Origin: Gammaproteobacteria bacterium
GTDB lineage: Bacteria > Pseudomonadota > Gammaproteobacteria > Natronospirales > REEB76
Direction: 5' to 3'
Assembly (NCBI GenBank): GCA_028864905.1
Contig: JAGWLP010000006.1
Location: 1 to 38,340 of the forward strand
Length of the DNA stretch: 38,340 nt
The position numbers were made by a program, and so were the translations under genes. Below are positions 18,285 to 25,028 of this stretch, piece after piece; the stretch's first letter is position 1, and each line of letters opens with the position of its first letter. A model generated the notes under the pieces. The model was not told where the DNA came from, did not search any database, and saw only the letters and a program-made list of their open reading frames with translations.

Positions 18285-18420
18285 GTCGACTGAGCATCAC
18301 GCTCACAGAACCATCCCTGGTAACCCACCGGCCTTGCCATCCATGGCAAGGCGCACGGCGTGATTGAACAGCCACTGGCTGTTCAATGAAATCACCCGCC
18401 GCGCCCTGTCACCCCGACCA
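18285..18420 (+). repeat. tRNA-Pro tail repeat, unit B (same architecture, changed stems)
   Basis: The 136-base second unit again ends in CCTGTCACCCCGACCA (18405-18420). The hairpins lie at nearly the same offsets as in unit A: H0 at 18310-18321 (ACCA, TCCC, TGGT), H1 at 18331-18352 (9-base stem, loop TCCA) and H2 at 18363-18387 (11-base stem, loop ACT). CGCTCAC recurs at 18300-18306. The stem sequences of H1 and H2 differ strongly from unit A but stay fully paired. After the third tail copy the sequence runs at once into the end of the oxygenase gene. Confidence 0.85.
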
Positions 18421-18439
18421 GTCCGTTGGGTACCGCGCT

Positions 18440-19162
18440 TTACGCAGCGGCGGCGCGCGCCATGCCCCAGCCGGTGATCGCGTAGCGGCCCTGTGATGCA
18501 AACGGGCTCACATAGCTGACGTGATGCCACATCGGCACCTCGAACAGCGTCAGGGAATTGAACGTCGGCATGAACGTGGCGATCACATGCTCATGCCCGT
18601 CGGTAAACTGCAGCAATCCGCCCCAATCCGCACGCCAGCCTTTAGTGAGGTTCAACACGTAGGCCACACGCCGGTTTTCCTTGTCGATGATGTCGTTGTG
18701 TGAGGTCAGAAAGTGGCCGGGCAGATAGCGCGTCGCCTGGGCCATGGCCATATGGATGTCCGCGATGCCCGTGACCCCGCGCATCAACCCCAGAAACGCA
18801 TCGGAATTGATGAACTCCAGCACATGATGCAGGACCAGCCCCGGATCGCGGTGCTGCTTGTAGGCCTCCACCATCTTGTAGCTGTTGTAGATGAACCGGA
18901 ACTGGCGTTCCCCGATGGCGCGTGCCTGCGCCTTGTTTACCAGGGCCAGCCAATCCTGCTGGCGGAATCCGGCAATCTCCTGTGCGCCGAGGAAATTAGG
19001 TCGCTCGCCATCGGTAAACGCGATGCCCCACGGCACCTCATGGGCAAGACATGCGTACAGGCGTTCCGCCGCTTCCGGGAGCAATACGTCATGTATCTGC
19101 ACACGGCGCGACCCTGCAAAATTCTTTGCCCAATGTCCCACATCCAGTCTGGGATTCAGCAT
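18440..19162 (-). CDS. 2OG-Fe(II) oxygenase family protein
   Basis: A 240-residue non-haem iron, 2-oxoglutarate-dependent dioxygenase, perhaps a prolyl- or protein-hydroxylase type; the substrate is unknown. The iron-binding triad is visible as H-x-D in LTSHNDIID (facial triad) and the distal His in MWHHVSYV. The Arg that would hold 2-oxoglutarate is in QGRYAITGW. The double-stranded beta-helix core runs from about residue 140 to the C terminus. The ATG at 19162 was chosen over an in-frame GTG at 19171; neither has a strong Shine-Dalgarno. It lies between tail repeats of tRNA-Pro (downstream) and a MarR gene on the same strand 155 bases upstream. Confidence 0.85.
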   Translation of the reverse strand: MLNPRLDVGHWAKNFAGSRRVQIHDVLLPEAAERLYACLAHEVPWGIAFTDGERPNFLGAQEIAGFRQQDWLALVNKAQARAIGERQFRFIYNSYKMVEAYKQHRDPGLVLHHVLEFINSDAFLGLMRGVTGIADIHMAMAQATRYLPGHFLTSHNDIIDKENRRVAYVLNLTKGWRADWGGLLQFTDGHEHVIATFMPTFNSLTLFEVPMWHHVSYVSPFASQGRYAITGWGMARAAAA

Positions 19163-19317
19163 CGCCCGCACCCGAGTCTGCGCCGGTATCCAGATGATAA
19201 CTGATGGGAATCGTCACGCTACCGCAGTATTGCCGATTGGCCGTGGGTAAGGCATGCCAGCCGGTCGGCATTGAATTCCAACATGGCCGGCAAGCCTTGC
19301 ACTCCCCCATTGGGGTT

Positions 19318-19743
19318 TTAGCGCGTCAATTCCGTCAACAGACGCGAAATTTCCCCGCCGATACGCCGCAATTCGATGCGATGACCTTGCGTCAACCTGT
19401 CGAGCATGGCTGCACCCCGAGCGGTCAACACCACATGCACCTGGCGGTGATCCACCTGCGAGTTCCGGCGCTTCACCAAACGCTGGCGCGCGAGACGGTT
19501 CACCAAGCCCACGGCGCTGTTGTGGTGTACGTGCAGGCGCGCCGCCAACTGGCTGATGGTGGGCGGCGTTCCGCCCGGAAACCCCCGGACTGCCAACAGC
19601 ACCTGATGTTGCTGCGGGGTCAGGCCCAGGCTGCGGGCGATTTCCTCACTGGTGCGCAGGAATTTGCGCAACGCCGAGCGGAAATCCGCCAACGTGGCGA
19701 AATCGGCATCGCTGACCCTGCGCGGGTCCGGGCTCTCGTGCAT
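19318..19743 (-). CDS. MarR family transcriptional regulator
   Basis: A 141-residue winged-helix repressor of the MarR type. The DNA-binding core is LGLTPQQHQVLLAVRGFPGGTPPTISQLAARLHVHHNSAVGLVNRLARQRLVKRRNSQVDHRQVHVVLTARG (residues ~39-110), with the recognition helix around HHNSAVGLVNRL and the wing around NSQVDHRQVHV. Helices at both ends would form the dimer. It is divergent from the ClC gene, and a perfect palindrome lies between them, so it probably represses itself and/or the transporter. The ligand is unknown. Confidence 0.92.
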   Translation of the reverse strand: MHESPDPRRVSDADFATLADFRSALRKFLRTSEEIARSLGLTPQQHQVLLAVRGFPGGTPPTISQLAARLHVHHNSAVGLVNRLARQRLVKRRNSQVDHRQVHVVLTARGAAMLDRLTQGHRIELRRIGGEISRLLTELTR

Positions 19744-19771
19744 GCGGATATCGGTACAGCAATAAATGTCG

Positions 19772-19800
19772 TTGTTTTATATCGTAATACGATATATCAT
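19772..19800 (+). promoter_or_regulatory. ClC promoter with a palindromic operator in its spacer
   Basis: TTGTTT (19772-19777) and TATCAT (19795-19800) are 17 bases apart. The spacer is filled by the perfect 19-base palindrome TATATCGTAATACGATATA (19778-19796), the size and symmetry of a MarR-family site. Binding here would block RNA polymerase. The site also lies in the marR leader region on the other strand. Confidence 0.72.
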
Positions 19801-19850
19801 ACCGCGCCTTTTGGCACCCCCGCAATTCATTTTTACGACTCGGAGTCAGC

Positions 19851-21692
19851 ATGTCGCAGGGCACGCCTGTTGCCGTACGCGCACGGCAGTTTGTACCTCA
19901 TTTCAGCGGCATACGCCTGTTGCTCATGTCGGTGCTGGCGGCACTCATCGGCCTGGCCGCCGGGGTTACCGCGTACATCCTGTTCGTGGTCATCGCGCTC
20001 ATCACCAATATCACCTACTTTCACCGCTTCTCGACCGAGCTGCCGAACATCACCGTCAACACGCTCGGCCTATGGGTGCTGGTGATTCCCGCCATCGCCG
20101 GATTGATCGTCGGCATCATGGCGAAGTACGGCAGCAGCAAGATCCGCGGCCACGGTATTCCGGAAGCCATGGAAGCGGTGCTCACCAACAAGAGCCGCAT
20201 CGCGCCGCGCGTCGCCATCCTCAAACCGATGTCCGCCGCACTGGTAATCGGCACCGGCGGCCCCTTCGGCGCCGAAGGCCCGATCATCCAGACGGGCGGC
20301 GCATTGGGTTCGCTGGTCGGCCAGATGCTGCGCATGACTGCGGCGGAACGCAAAGTGCTGCTCGCCTGCGGCGCCGGTGCCGGCATGGCCGCCACTTTTT
20401 CGACGCCGATCGCGGGCGTGATTTTCGCCATCGAGCTGCTGCTGTTCGAATTCCGCGCGCGCTCCTTCATTCCGCTGGTGATCGCCACCACGCTGGCCAC
20501 CACCGTGCACATTGTGCTCATCGGCCCCGGCCCGATGTTCCGGGTGGGCCCCGCGCATTTCGACATGATCGCTGGTTTGCCTTTCTATATCGTGCTCGCG
20601 GTACTGTGCGGCTACATGGCGGTGGCCATGTGCCGCGGCCTGTACTGGGTCGAGGATTTGTACGAAAAGCTGCCAATCGACGAGATGTGGTGGCCGGCCA
20701 TCGGCGCGGTCGGTCTCGGCATCATCGGCTTTTTTGTGCCGCGCGTGCTGGGCGTCGGCTACGGCACGATCACCGACATCCTCAACAATCACCTCGCGCT
20801 GTCCATGCTGTTACTGCTGCTGGTATTCAAAAGCCTGGCGTTGCTGGTTTCTCTGGGTTCCGGCACCTCCGGCGGCCTGCTGGCGCCGATGTTTACCGGC
20901 GGCGCGGCGCTCGGCGGAGCCTTTGCCATCATTGCCAACCACGTCATTCCGGGCGCGCATCTCGATCCGGCGGCCTACGCCATCGTCGCCATGGCCGCGG
21001 TATTCGCCGCCGCTTCCCGCGCCACCTTCGCGCTCATCATTTTCGCCTTCGAAATCACCCGCAACTACGAATCCGTACTGCCCCTGATGCTGGTATGCGT
21101 GGTAGCCAGCGGCATCGCGCATATTCACCTCAAGGAATCCATCATGACCGAGCGCTTGTCGCGCCGCGGGCTGAAAATCCACCTTGAGTACGAGGTGGAC
21201 CCGTTGCGCGAAGTCGCGGTTGAAAGCGTCATGGATCGCCAGCCGCCTTCGCTGAGTGCCGACATGCTGGTCGCCGAGCTTGCGCGGCGTATCGGCACGC
21301 ATGATCCGAGCGTGATCGGACACAGCGGTTATCCACTGCTCGATGCCCAGGGCCGGCTTGCGGGCATCATCACGCGCACCGACGTTTTCCGTGCCATCGA
21401 AAAACATGCCGACCAGAGCCTGACACTGCTGCAGGCGGGCAGCGCGCATCCGATCGTCGCCTATCCGGACGAGACGCTGCACACCGCGGTCAACAAGATG
21501 CTGCGCAACGGCGTCGGGCGGCTGTTGGTCGTGGACCGCGACACCCCGGACCAGCTTGTGGGTTATGTGGGGCGCACGCTGATCCTGAACGCCCGGGAAC
21601 GGCGCCTGCAGGAGGAATCCGAGACCGAAGACGGCTGGTTCAGCCGCGGCGCCGGCGCTTCCGGCAAAGCCGAATCCCCGTCGGGCCGCTGA
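19851..21692 (+). CDS. ClC family chloride channel/transporter with C-terminal CBS domains
   Basis: A 613-residue inner-membrane ClC protein. The anion filter motifs are GHGIP (residues 100-104), GAEGP (140-144) and GGLLAP in GSGTSGGLLAPMFTGG. The gating glutamate (Glu142) is present. At the position of the internal proton glutamate of E. coli ClcA (E203 in IIEEM) this protein reads AIELL, that is Leu196, so coupled H+/Cl- exchange is doubtful. After the membrane part (to about residue 440) come two CBS domains (about 455-515 and 515-585; VESVMDRQPPSLSAD, GIITRTDVFRAIEK, PIVAYPDETLHTAVNKML), which often bind adenine nucleotides. It has a good GGAG Shine-Dalgarno and is divergent from marR. 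Confidence 0.93.
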   Translation: MSQGTPVAVRARQFVPHFSGIRLLLMSVLAALIGLAAGVTAYILFVVIALITNITYFHRFSTELPNITVNTLGLWVLVIPAIAGLIVGIMAKYGSSKIRGHGIPEAMEAVLTNKSRIAPRVAILKPMSAALVIGTGGPFGAEGPIIQTGGALGSLVGQMLRMTAAERKVLLACGAGAGMAATFSTPIAGVIFAIELLLFEFRARSFIPLVIATTLATTVHIVLIGPGPMFRVGPAHFDMIAGLPFYIVLAVLCGYMAVAMCRGLYWVEDLYEKLPIDEMWWPAIGAVGLGIIGFFVPRVLGVGYGTITDILNNHLALSMLLLLLVFKSLALLVSLGSGTSGGLLAPMFTGGAALGGAFAIIANHVIPGAHLDPAAYAIVAMAAVFAAASRATFALIIFAFEITRNYESVLPLMLVCVVASGIAHIHLKESIMTERLSRRGLKIHLEYEVDPLREVAVESVMDRQPPSLSADMLVAELARRIGTHDPSVIGHSGYPLLDAQGRLAGIITRTDVFRAIEKHADQSLTLLQAGSAHPIVAYPDETLHTAVNKMLRNGVGRLLVVDRDTPDQLVGYVGRTLILNARERRLQEESETEDGWFSRGAGASGKAESPSGR

Positions 21693-21696
21693 TCCA

Positions 21697-21922
21697 AGTC
21701 ACCGCGTGCGGCCCCGCGCCGCCACCGTAACTGTAAGTACCAGTATCGGACTTGTACGTGATGTTGCCCAGAGCGCCGTAGATAGGTCACCGCCGGCCGC
21801 ACGCCGCCTCCATCGGTCACCTGCGCGGAGGTCAGGCGGTTCAAAATATCGTAGCCAAAACTCTCGCTCACGTTGCCGCTGCTCAGATTGTCGGAACGGG
21901 AAATGAGATTCCCCATCATCAC
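21697..21922 (-). pseudogene. RHS/YD-repeat fragment, frameshifted
   Basis: On the minus strand a remnant of an RHS (YD-repeat) protein is read as MMGNLISRSDNLSSGNVSESFGYDILNRLTSAQV and then, after a shift of frame near 21781, as GALGNITYKSDTGTYSYGGGAGPHAVTW. Both halves are standard RHS repeat sequence. It has no start of its own: the homology begins immediately at the toxin stop codon and ends at the ClC stop. It is therefore a broken internal piece. Confidence 0.75.
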
Positions 21923-22221
21923 TGTTGTTGGATATTTTCCCGCTTCGGCGGCCAGTCTTGTTTGCTATGCAATACGCGAATGATTTGCACGGTGTTGTTA
22001 GCGTGCGCATAAACAATGAAATAGGGCGTGTTCATCACCACCCATTCACGGGTACCGGGGTGGCGCCCGGGTCTGCCGATCTGAGGATGATCGAGGAGCC
22101 GGCGTGATGCTTTGGCAATGCGCGCGACAACCTGTTCAGCCGCGCCTGGATTCTCCCGGGCGATGTATTCCTGCGCCTCAAGGAGCTGGCGCAGCGCCCG
22201 GCGAGTCCACTTCAGTTTCAA
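21919..22221 (-). CDS. RelE/ParE family toxin
   Basis: A small basic protein of about 100 residues from a TTG at 22221 (MKLKWTRRALRQLLEAQEYIA); GTG at 22230 is an alternative. The ParE/RelE fold is recognisable: helix pair RRALRQLLEAQEYIARENPGAAEQVVARI, then HPQIGRPGRHPGTREWVVMNTPYFIVYAHANNTVQIIRVLHSKQDWP, with the usual G-R-x-G and I-x-R-V-x-H strings. ParE toxins inhibit gyrase and RelE-type toxins cut mRNA; the sequence leans to ParE. The start lies about 40 bases inside the antitoxin gene, as is common in such pairs. Confidence 0.85.
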   Translation of the reverse strand: MKLKWTRRALRQLLEAQEYIARENPGAAEQVVARIAKASRRLLDHPQIGRPGRHPGTREWVVMNTPYFIVYAHANNTVQIIRVLHSKQDWPPKRENIQQQ

Positions 22222-22411
22222 TCTGCACACCCCATTTGGCAAAGGCGGATTTCACTTCCGCGTCGCTGGCGAATTCGCCGCGCCGCGCTTCCTCCAGACC
22301 CGCTTCGATCTCTTGGCGCACATAGGCTTCGTAGAGCACGTCCTTCCACGTGGCACCATCGGGCAGATGATCCGCCAGCCGGTGCAGTTCTTCTTTCAGA
22401 TTTGCAGCCAT
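22178..22411 (-). CDS. Antitoxin of the ParE-type module
   Basis: A 77-residue protein from the ATG at 22411 with a clear GGAGG Shine-Dalgarno; a longer reading into the RHS fragment is rejected. The sequence MAANLKEELHRLADHLPDGATWKDVLYEAYVRQEIEAGLEEARRGEFASDAEVKSAFAKWG has the layout of ParD-like antitoxins: an N-terminal DNA-binding part and an acidic C-terminal tail ending in the F-A-S-D-x-E-V motif that wraps the toxin. It precedes and overlaps the toxin gene and probably represses the pair. Confidence 0.82.
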   Translation of the reverse strand: MAANLKEELHRLADHLPDGATWKDVLYEAYVRQEIEAGLEEARRGEFASDAEVKSAFAKWGVQIETEVDSPGAAPAP

Positions 22412-22437
22412 CGCCGCCTCCAACTGTAAGTGAGATT

Positions 22438-22872
22438 CTATGCCGGCTTGTGCCTTTCTTCCAGAGGCACATCGCGGTCGTTCATTCGGCGGGATTTCAG
22501 GGCTGACCACTTTCCGGCGGTAACGTGAACTTCAATATGCGAACATGTGGGCGTAAAGGTCTTTTCCGCGCTATCCCCCGGTTTCATGGTGCTCGATGCG
22601 GGACAACTTGTTTTGTCCGTTCCGCAACTGTCGACCACATACCCCGTCGGATCGGTCATGGACAGCGGATTGTTCAGGACATAGGAGTACGGATTGAGGC
22701 TCTGGGTGTTGGTCGGGAACTCGAACACCGGGTCCACGGACAAGAACCGGCCCAAGTTCGGGTCGTGGATTCTCCCGTTCATGTGGACGATGCCGACGTT
22801 GTCCAGCATCTCTTGGTGCGTGAATCCGTAGCGGTCGGCAGCGTGGTCCGCCTGGGCTTCGGTTGAACTCAC
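22438..22872 (-). pseudogene. RHS repeat C-terminal fragment with tip
   Basis: This carries the conserved end of an RHS core: DRYGFTHQEMLDNVGIVHMNGRIHDPNLGRFLSVDPVFEFPTNTQSLNPYSYVLNNPLSMTDPTGY, the RHS-associated core domain, followed by a variable tip of about 65 residues (from VVDSCGTDKTSC to ERHKPA) that I do not recognise. RHS proteins are normally over 1000 residues. Here the 5' part is missing, because the frame opens just 30 bases after the M61 gene. It lies upstream of the toxin-antitoxin genes and may be an orphan tip. Confidence 0.72.
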
Positions 22873-22902
22873 CGGTAGCAGCCAGGTGCCGGGTTCGCGC
22901 GA

Positions 22903-24810
22903 CTATTTCAACGGCCCGATGATCTGGTCGAGATAGTCCCTGGTGCCCGCCACGCGTTCCAGATGCGGATAGCGCAGGCCGCCGTGGTAATCCACGGCAT
23001 AGGTCTGGTAATACGTCAGGTCCTTGACGAGCAGCTTGATGGGTTGCGCCGAATCCTTGGCCTCGCGGATGGCTTCCCGGAATACATCGGGCGTGAACGC
23101 CCGGCCATTCACCGCGACCAGCGTCATGCCCGGAGCCAGGCCGGCTTTGTACGCCGGACCGTCCCACAGCACGTCCCTGATTTCACCGCTCTTGCTGTCC
23201 GCCGTGAGCCCGATCGAATACATGGCATTCAGCGAGTCATAGACTTTCTCGGTGGCCTCGAAATACTTTGACGGTACATCGGTGTACACGAGTTTGTAAC
23301 CGCCGCGCGTGATGCCAGCCAGCGGCGCGTGATATTGCTTGCGGTCAAGCATGCGGCGCAGGAATCCGCCCCAGTCATACGGCTGGACCTGGTTCAAGGC
23401 CTTGACCACGTCATCAAAGGTATAGGTCCGGGTCACGTAGCTGCCGTTGTCCATGCCGTAGAACAGGCGCGCGAAATCGTTGAGTGAACGGCGTCCGTGG
23501 CTGAGTTCGAGGATCTGCGTATCCACATCCAGCCACAGCAACACGCCTTCGCTGTAAAAATCTCCGGCACTGCGCCGCCAGTTGTGCCAGGCGCCGGGCA
23601 CGTAATACAGGATGGAAGCCTCGTCGGCGGTGTCCTGCAGCGGCCGCCAGGTGCGTCCCGGCATGTGATCCATGTTGGCGGCGGTCAGTGCCAGCGCCGC
23701 GCGGTAATCGGCGGGCGTCCACAGCCCGCTGCGCGCCGTCATGACTTCGCCCCAGTACTGCGTCAGGCCTTCATACACCCACAGCAGGTCGTCCTTCATG
23801 GGTACGGAATTGAAATCCGGCGTCCAGAGATCATACGGACGGCGGAACTTGCCGTTCCAGGAATGGGTGTATTCGTGCGGGACCAGCCCGGACCCGAGCA
23901 GATAGGAATCCGCGTCGGTGAAGTAATTGGCGCGCGTGCGGTCGTCGGAGGACTGATGATGCTCCAGGCCGAAATGCCCGGTGTTGTCGGAGAGCGTGAG
24001 CAGCGCATGGTAACTGGCGTAGTGATGTGCGCCGAACATGCGGTTTTCCTGCTGGACCAGATTGCGGTACGCGCTGATCTGTTCGGGCGTGATGGCGAGA
24101 TTTTCGGGACCATCAGCCACCAGATCCAGATATACCGGCACGTCCGCGCCCGGAGCCAGATCCACCTGTTTGAAGTACTGGCCGGCAATCAGCGGTGAAT
24201 CCACCAGATTGTTGAGTGTCACGGTATTGAAATGTATCTCGCCGCCCGCACCGCTGTGCGGTTCGAGTGCCGTGGCGTACTGCCAGCCCTGGGGCAGTTT
24301 CACGCTGGGCGCGACCGTGATCGCGCGCGACGCATAGCCCGCGGGATACAGCAGCACCTGATTCCATTCGAGGTCCACGATCGCAGGCGTGGCTGACACG
24401 CTCGCGCCGAAGCGGCCGCCACTGGTGGGCGAGAGGAACTGGAATGCCGCATTCAGGCTGTGCACGCCCTGGGGAACATCGAGATGCACGGCATACATGT
24501 CCACCAGATCACGGCGCCAGGCCAGCGTCTGGCCGTTGGCGGTGAACGCCATGCCCGCAAGATTTTCCAGCGGTCCGCTTGGCGAGTGTTCGCCGGGTAT
24601 CCACTTGGGGTAGTAAAGCGTCAGCGGTCCGGGGTGTACCGGGATGGTCTCGGATACGCGGAAAATCTTGCGCGGGGCATCGGTCAAGTCCACTTGCAAG
24701 GTGAGGGCACCGGGGTAGGCGGAAGTGAGATCTGCGGCCCTGACCGGGGCGGACAGTGCCGCCACAACAAGCAGGGTTACAGAGACCATGCAGGGAATGC
24801 CGAGTTTCAT
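22903..24810 (-). CDS. M61 family glycyl aminopeptidase-like metallopeptidase with PDZ domain
   Basis: A 635-residue exported zinc peptidase. It has a signal peptide (MKLGIPCMVSVTLLVVAALSAPVRA, cut near residue 25), an N-terminal beta domain (YYPKWIPGEHSPSGPLENLAG), then the gluzincin site HEYTH in LVPHEYTHSWNGKFRRP with the third ligand Glu in LWVYEGLTQYWGEVM. A C-terminal PDZ domain is seen around GEIRDVLWDGPAYKAGLAPGMTLVAVNGR. M61 members release N-terminal glycine or acidic residues; activity here is inferred. An AGGAG Shine-Dalgarno precedes the ATG. It is divergent from an M13 peptidase with a 218-base gap. Confidence 0.92.
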   Translation of the reverse strand: MKLGIPCMVSVTLLVVAALSAPVRAADLTSAYPGALTLQVDLTDAPRKIFRVSETIPVHPGPLTLYYPKWIPGEHSPSGPLENLAGMAFTANGQTLAWRRDLVDMYAVHLDVPQGVHSLNAAFQFLSPTSGGRFGASVSATPAIVDLEWNQVLLYPAGYASRAITVAPSVKLPQGWQYATALEPHSGAGGEIHFNTVTLNNLVDSPLIAGQYFKQVDLAPGADVPVYLDLVADGPENLAITPEQISAYRNLVQQENRMFGAHHYASYHALLTLSDNTGHFGLEHHQSSDDRTRANYFTDADSYLLGSGLVPHEYTHSWNGKFRRPYDLWTPDFNSVPMKDDLLWVYEGLTQYWGEVMTARSGLWTPADYRAALALTAANMDHMPGRTWRPLQDTADEASILYYVPGAWHNWRRSAGDFYSEGVLLWLDVDTQILELSHGRRSLNDFARLFYGMDNGSYVTRTYTFDDVVKALNQVQPYDWGGFLRRMLDRKQYHAPLAGITRGGYKLVYTDVPSKYFEATEKVYDSLNAMYSIGLTADSKSGEIRDVLWDGPAYKAGLAPGMTLVAVNGRAFTPDVFREAIREAKDSAQPIKLLVKDLTYYQTYAVDYHGGLRYPHLERVAGTRDYLDQIIGPLK

Positions 24811-25028
24811 GGAACCACTCCTATTAATAGTGTGCCGCCGCGTGCTGAACCCATGAATCCGGCCGGGGACTTCGGGTCCCAGAACAGGCCGTGGCGGGAA
24901 CGGCCTATGTTAGTATTTCTGCCCCGCCATCGCCTACCCTGGCTGGCCAACATCTGCACGCTGCCGGCGTGCCCTTGCGCACCGGAATTCCCATGGCCCC
25001 GCCGGGCCGGACTTTCAACGGAGGCTTT

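Noticed and set aside
18132-18420. CRISPR array or integron attC array
   Set aside because: Only three 16-base repeats at ~137-base steps, the first being part of a tRNA; no cas genes, no integrase and no cassette ORFs.
19296-19322. Short CCCC-ATT-GGGG-TTTT hairpin before the marR stop as a terminator
   Set aside because: It points along the plus strand, where no gene precedes it, and the stem is only four pairs.
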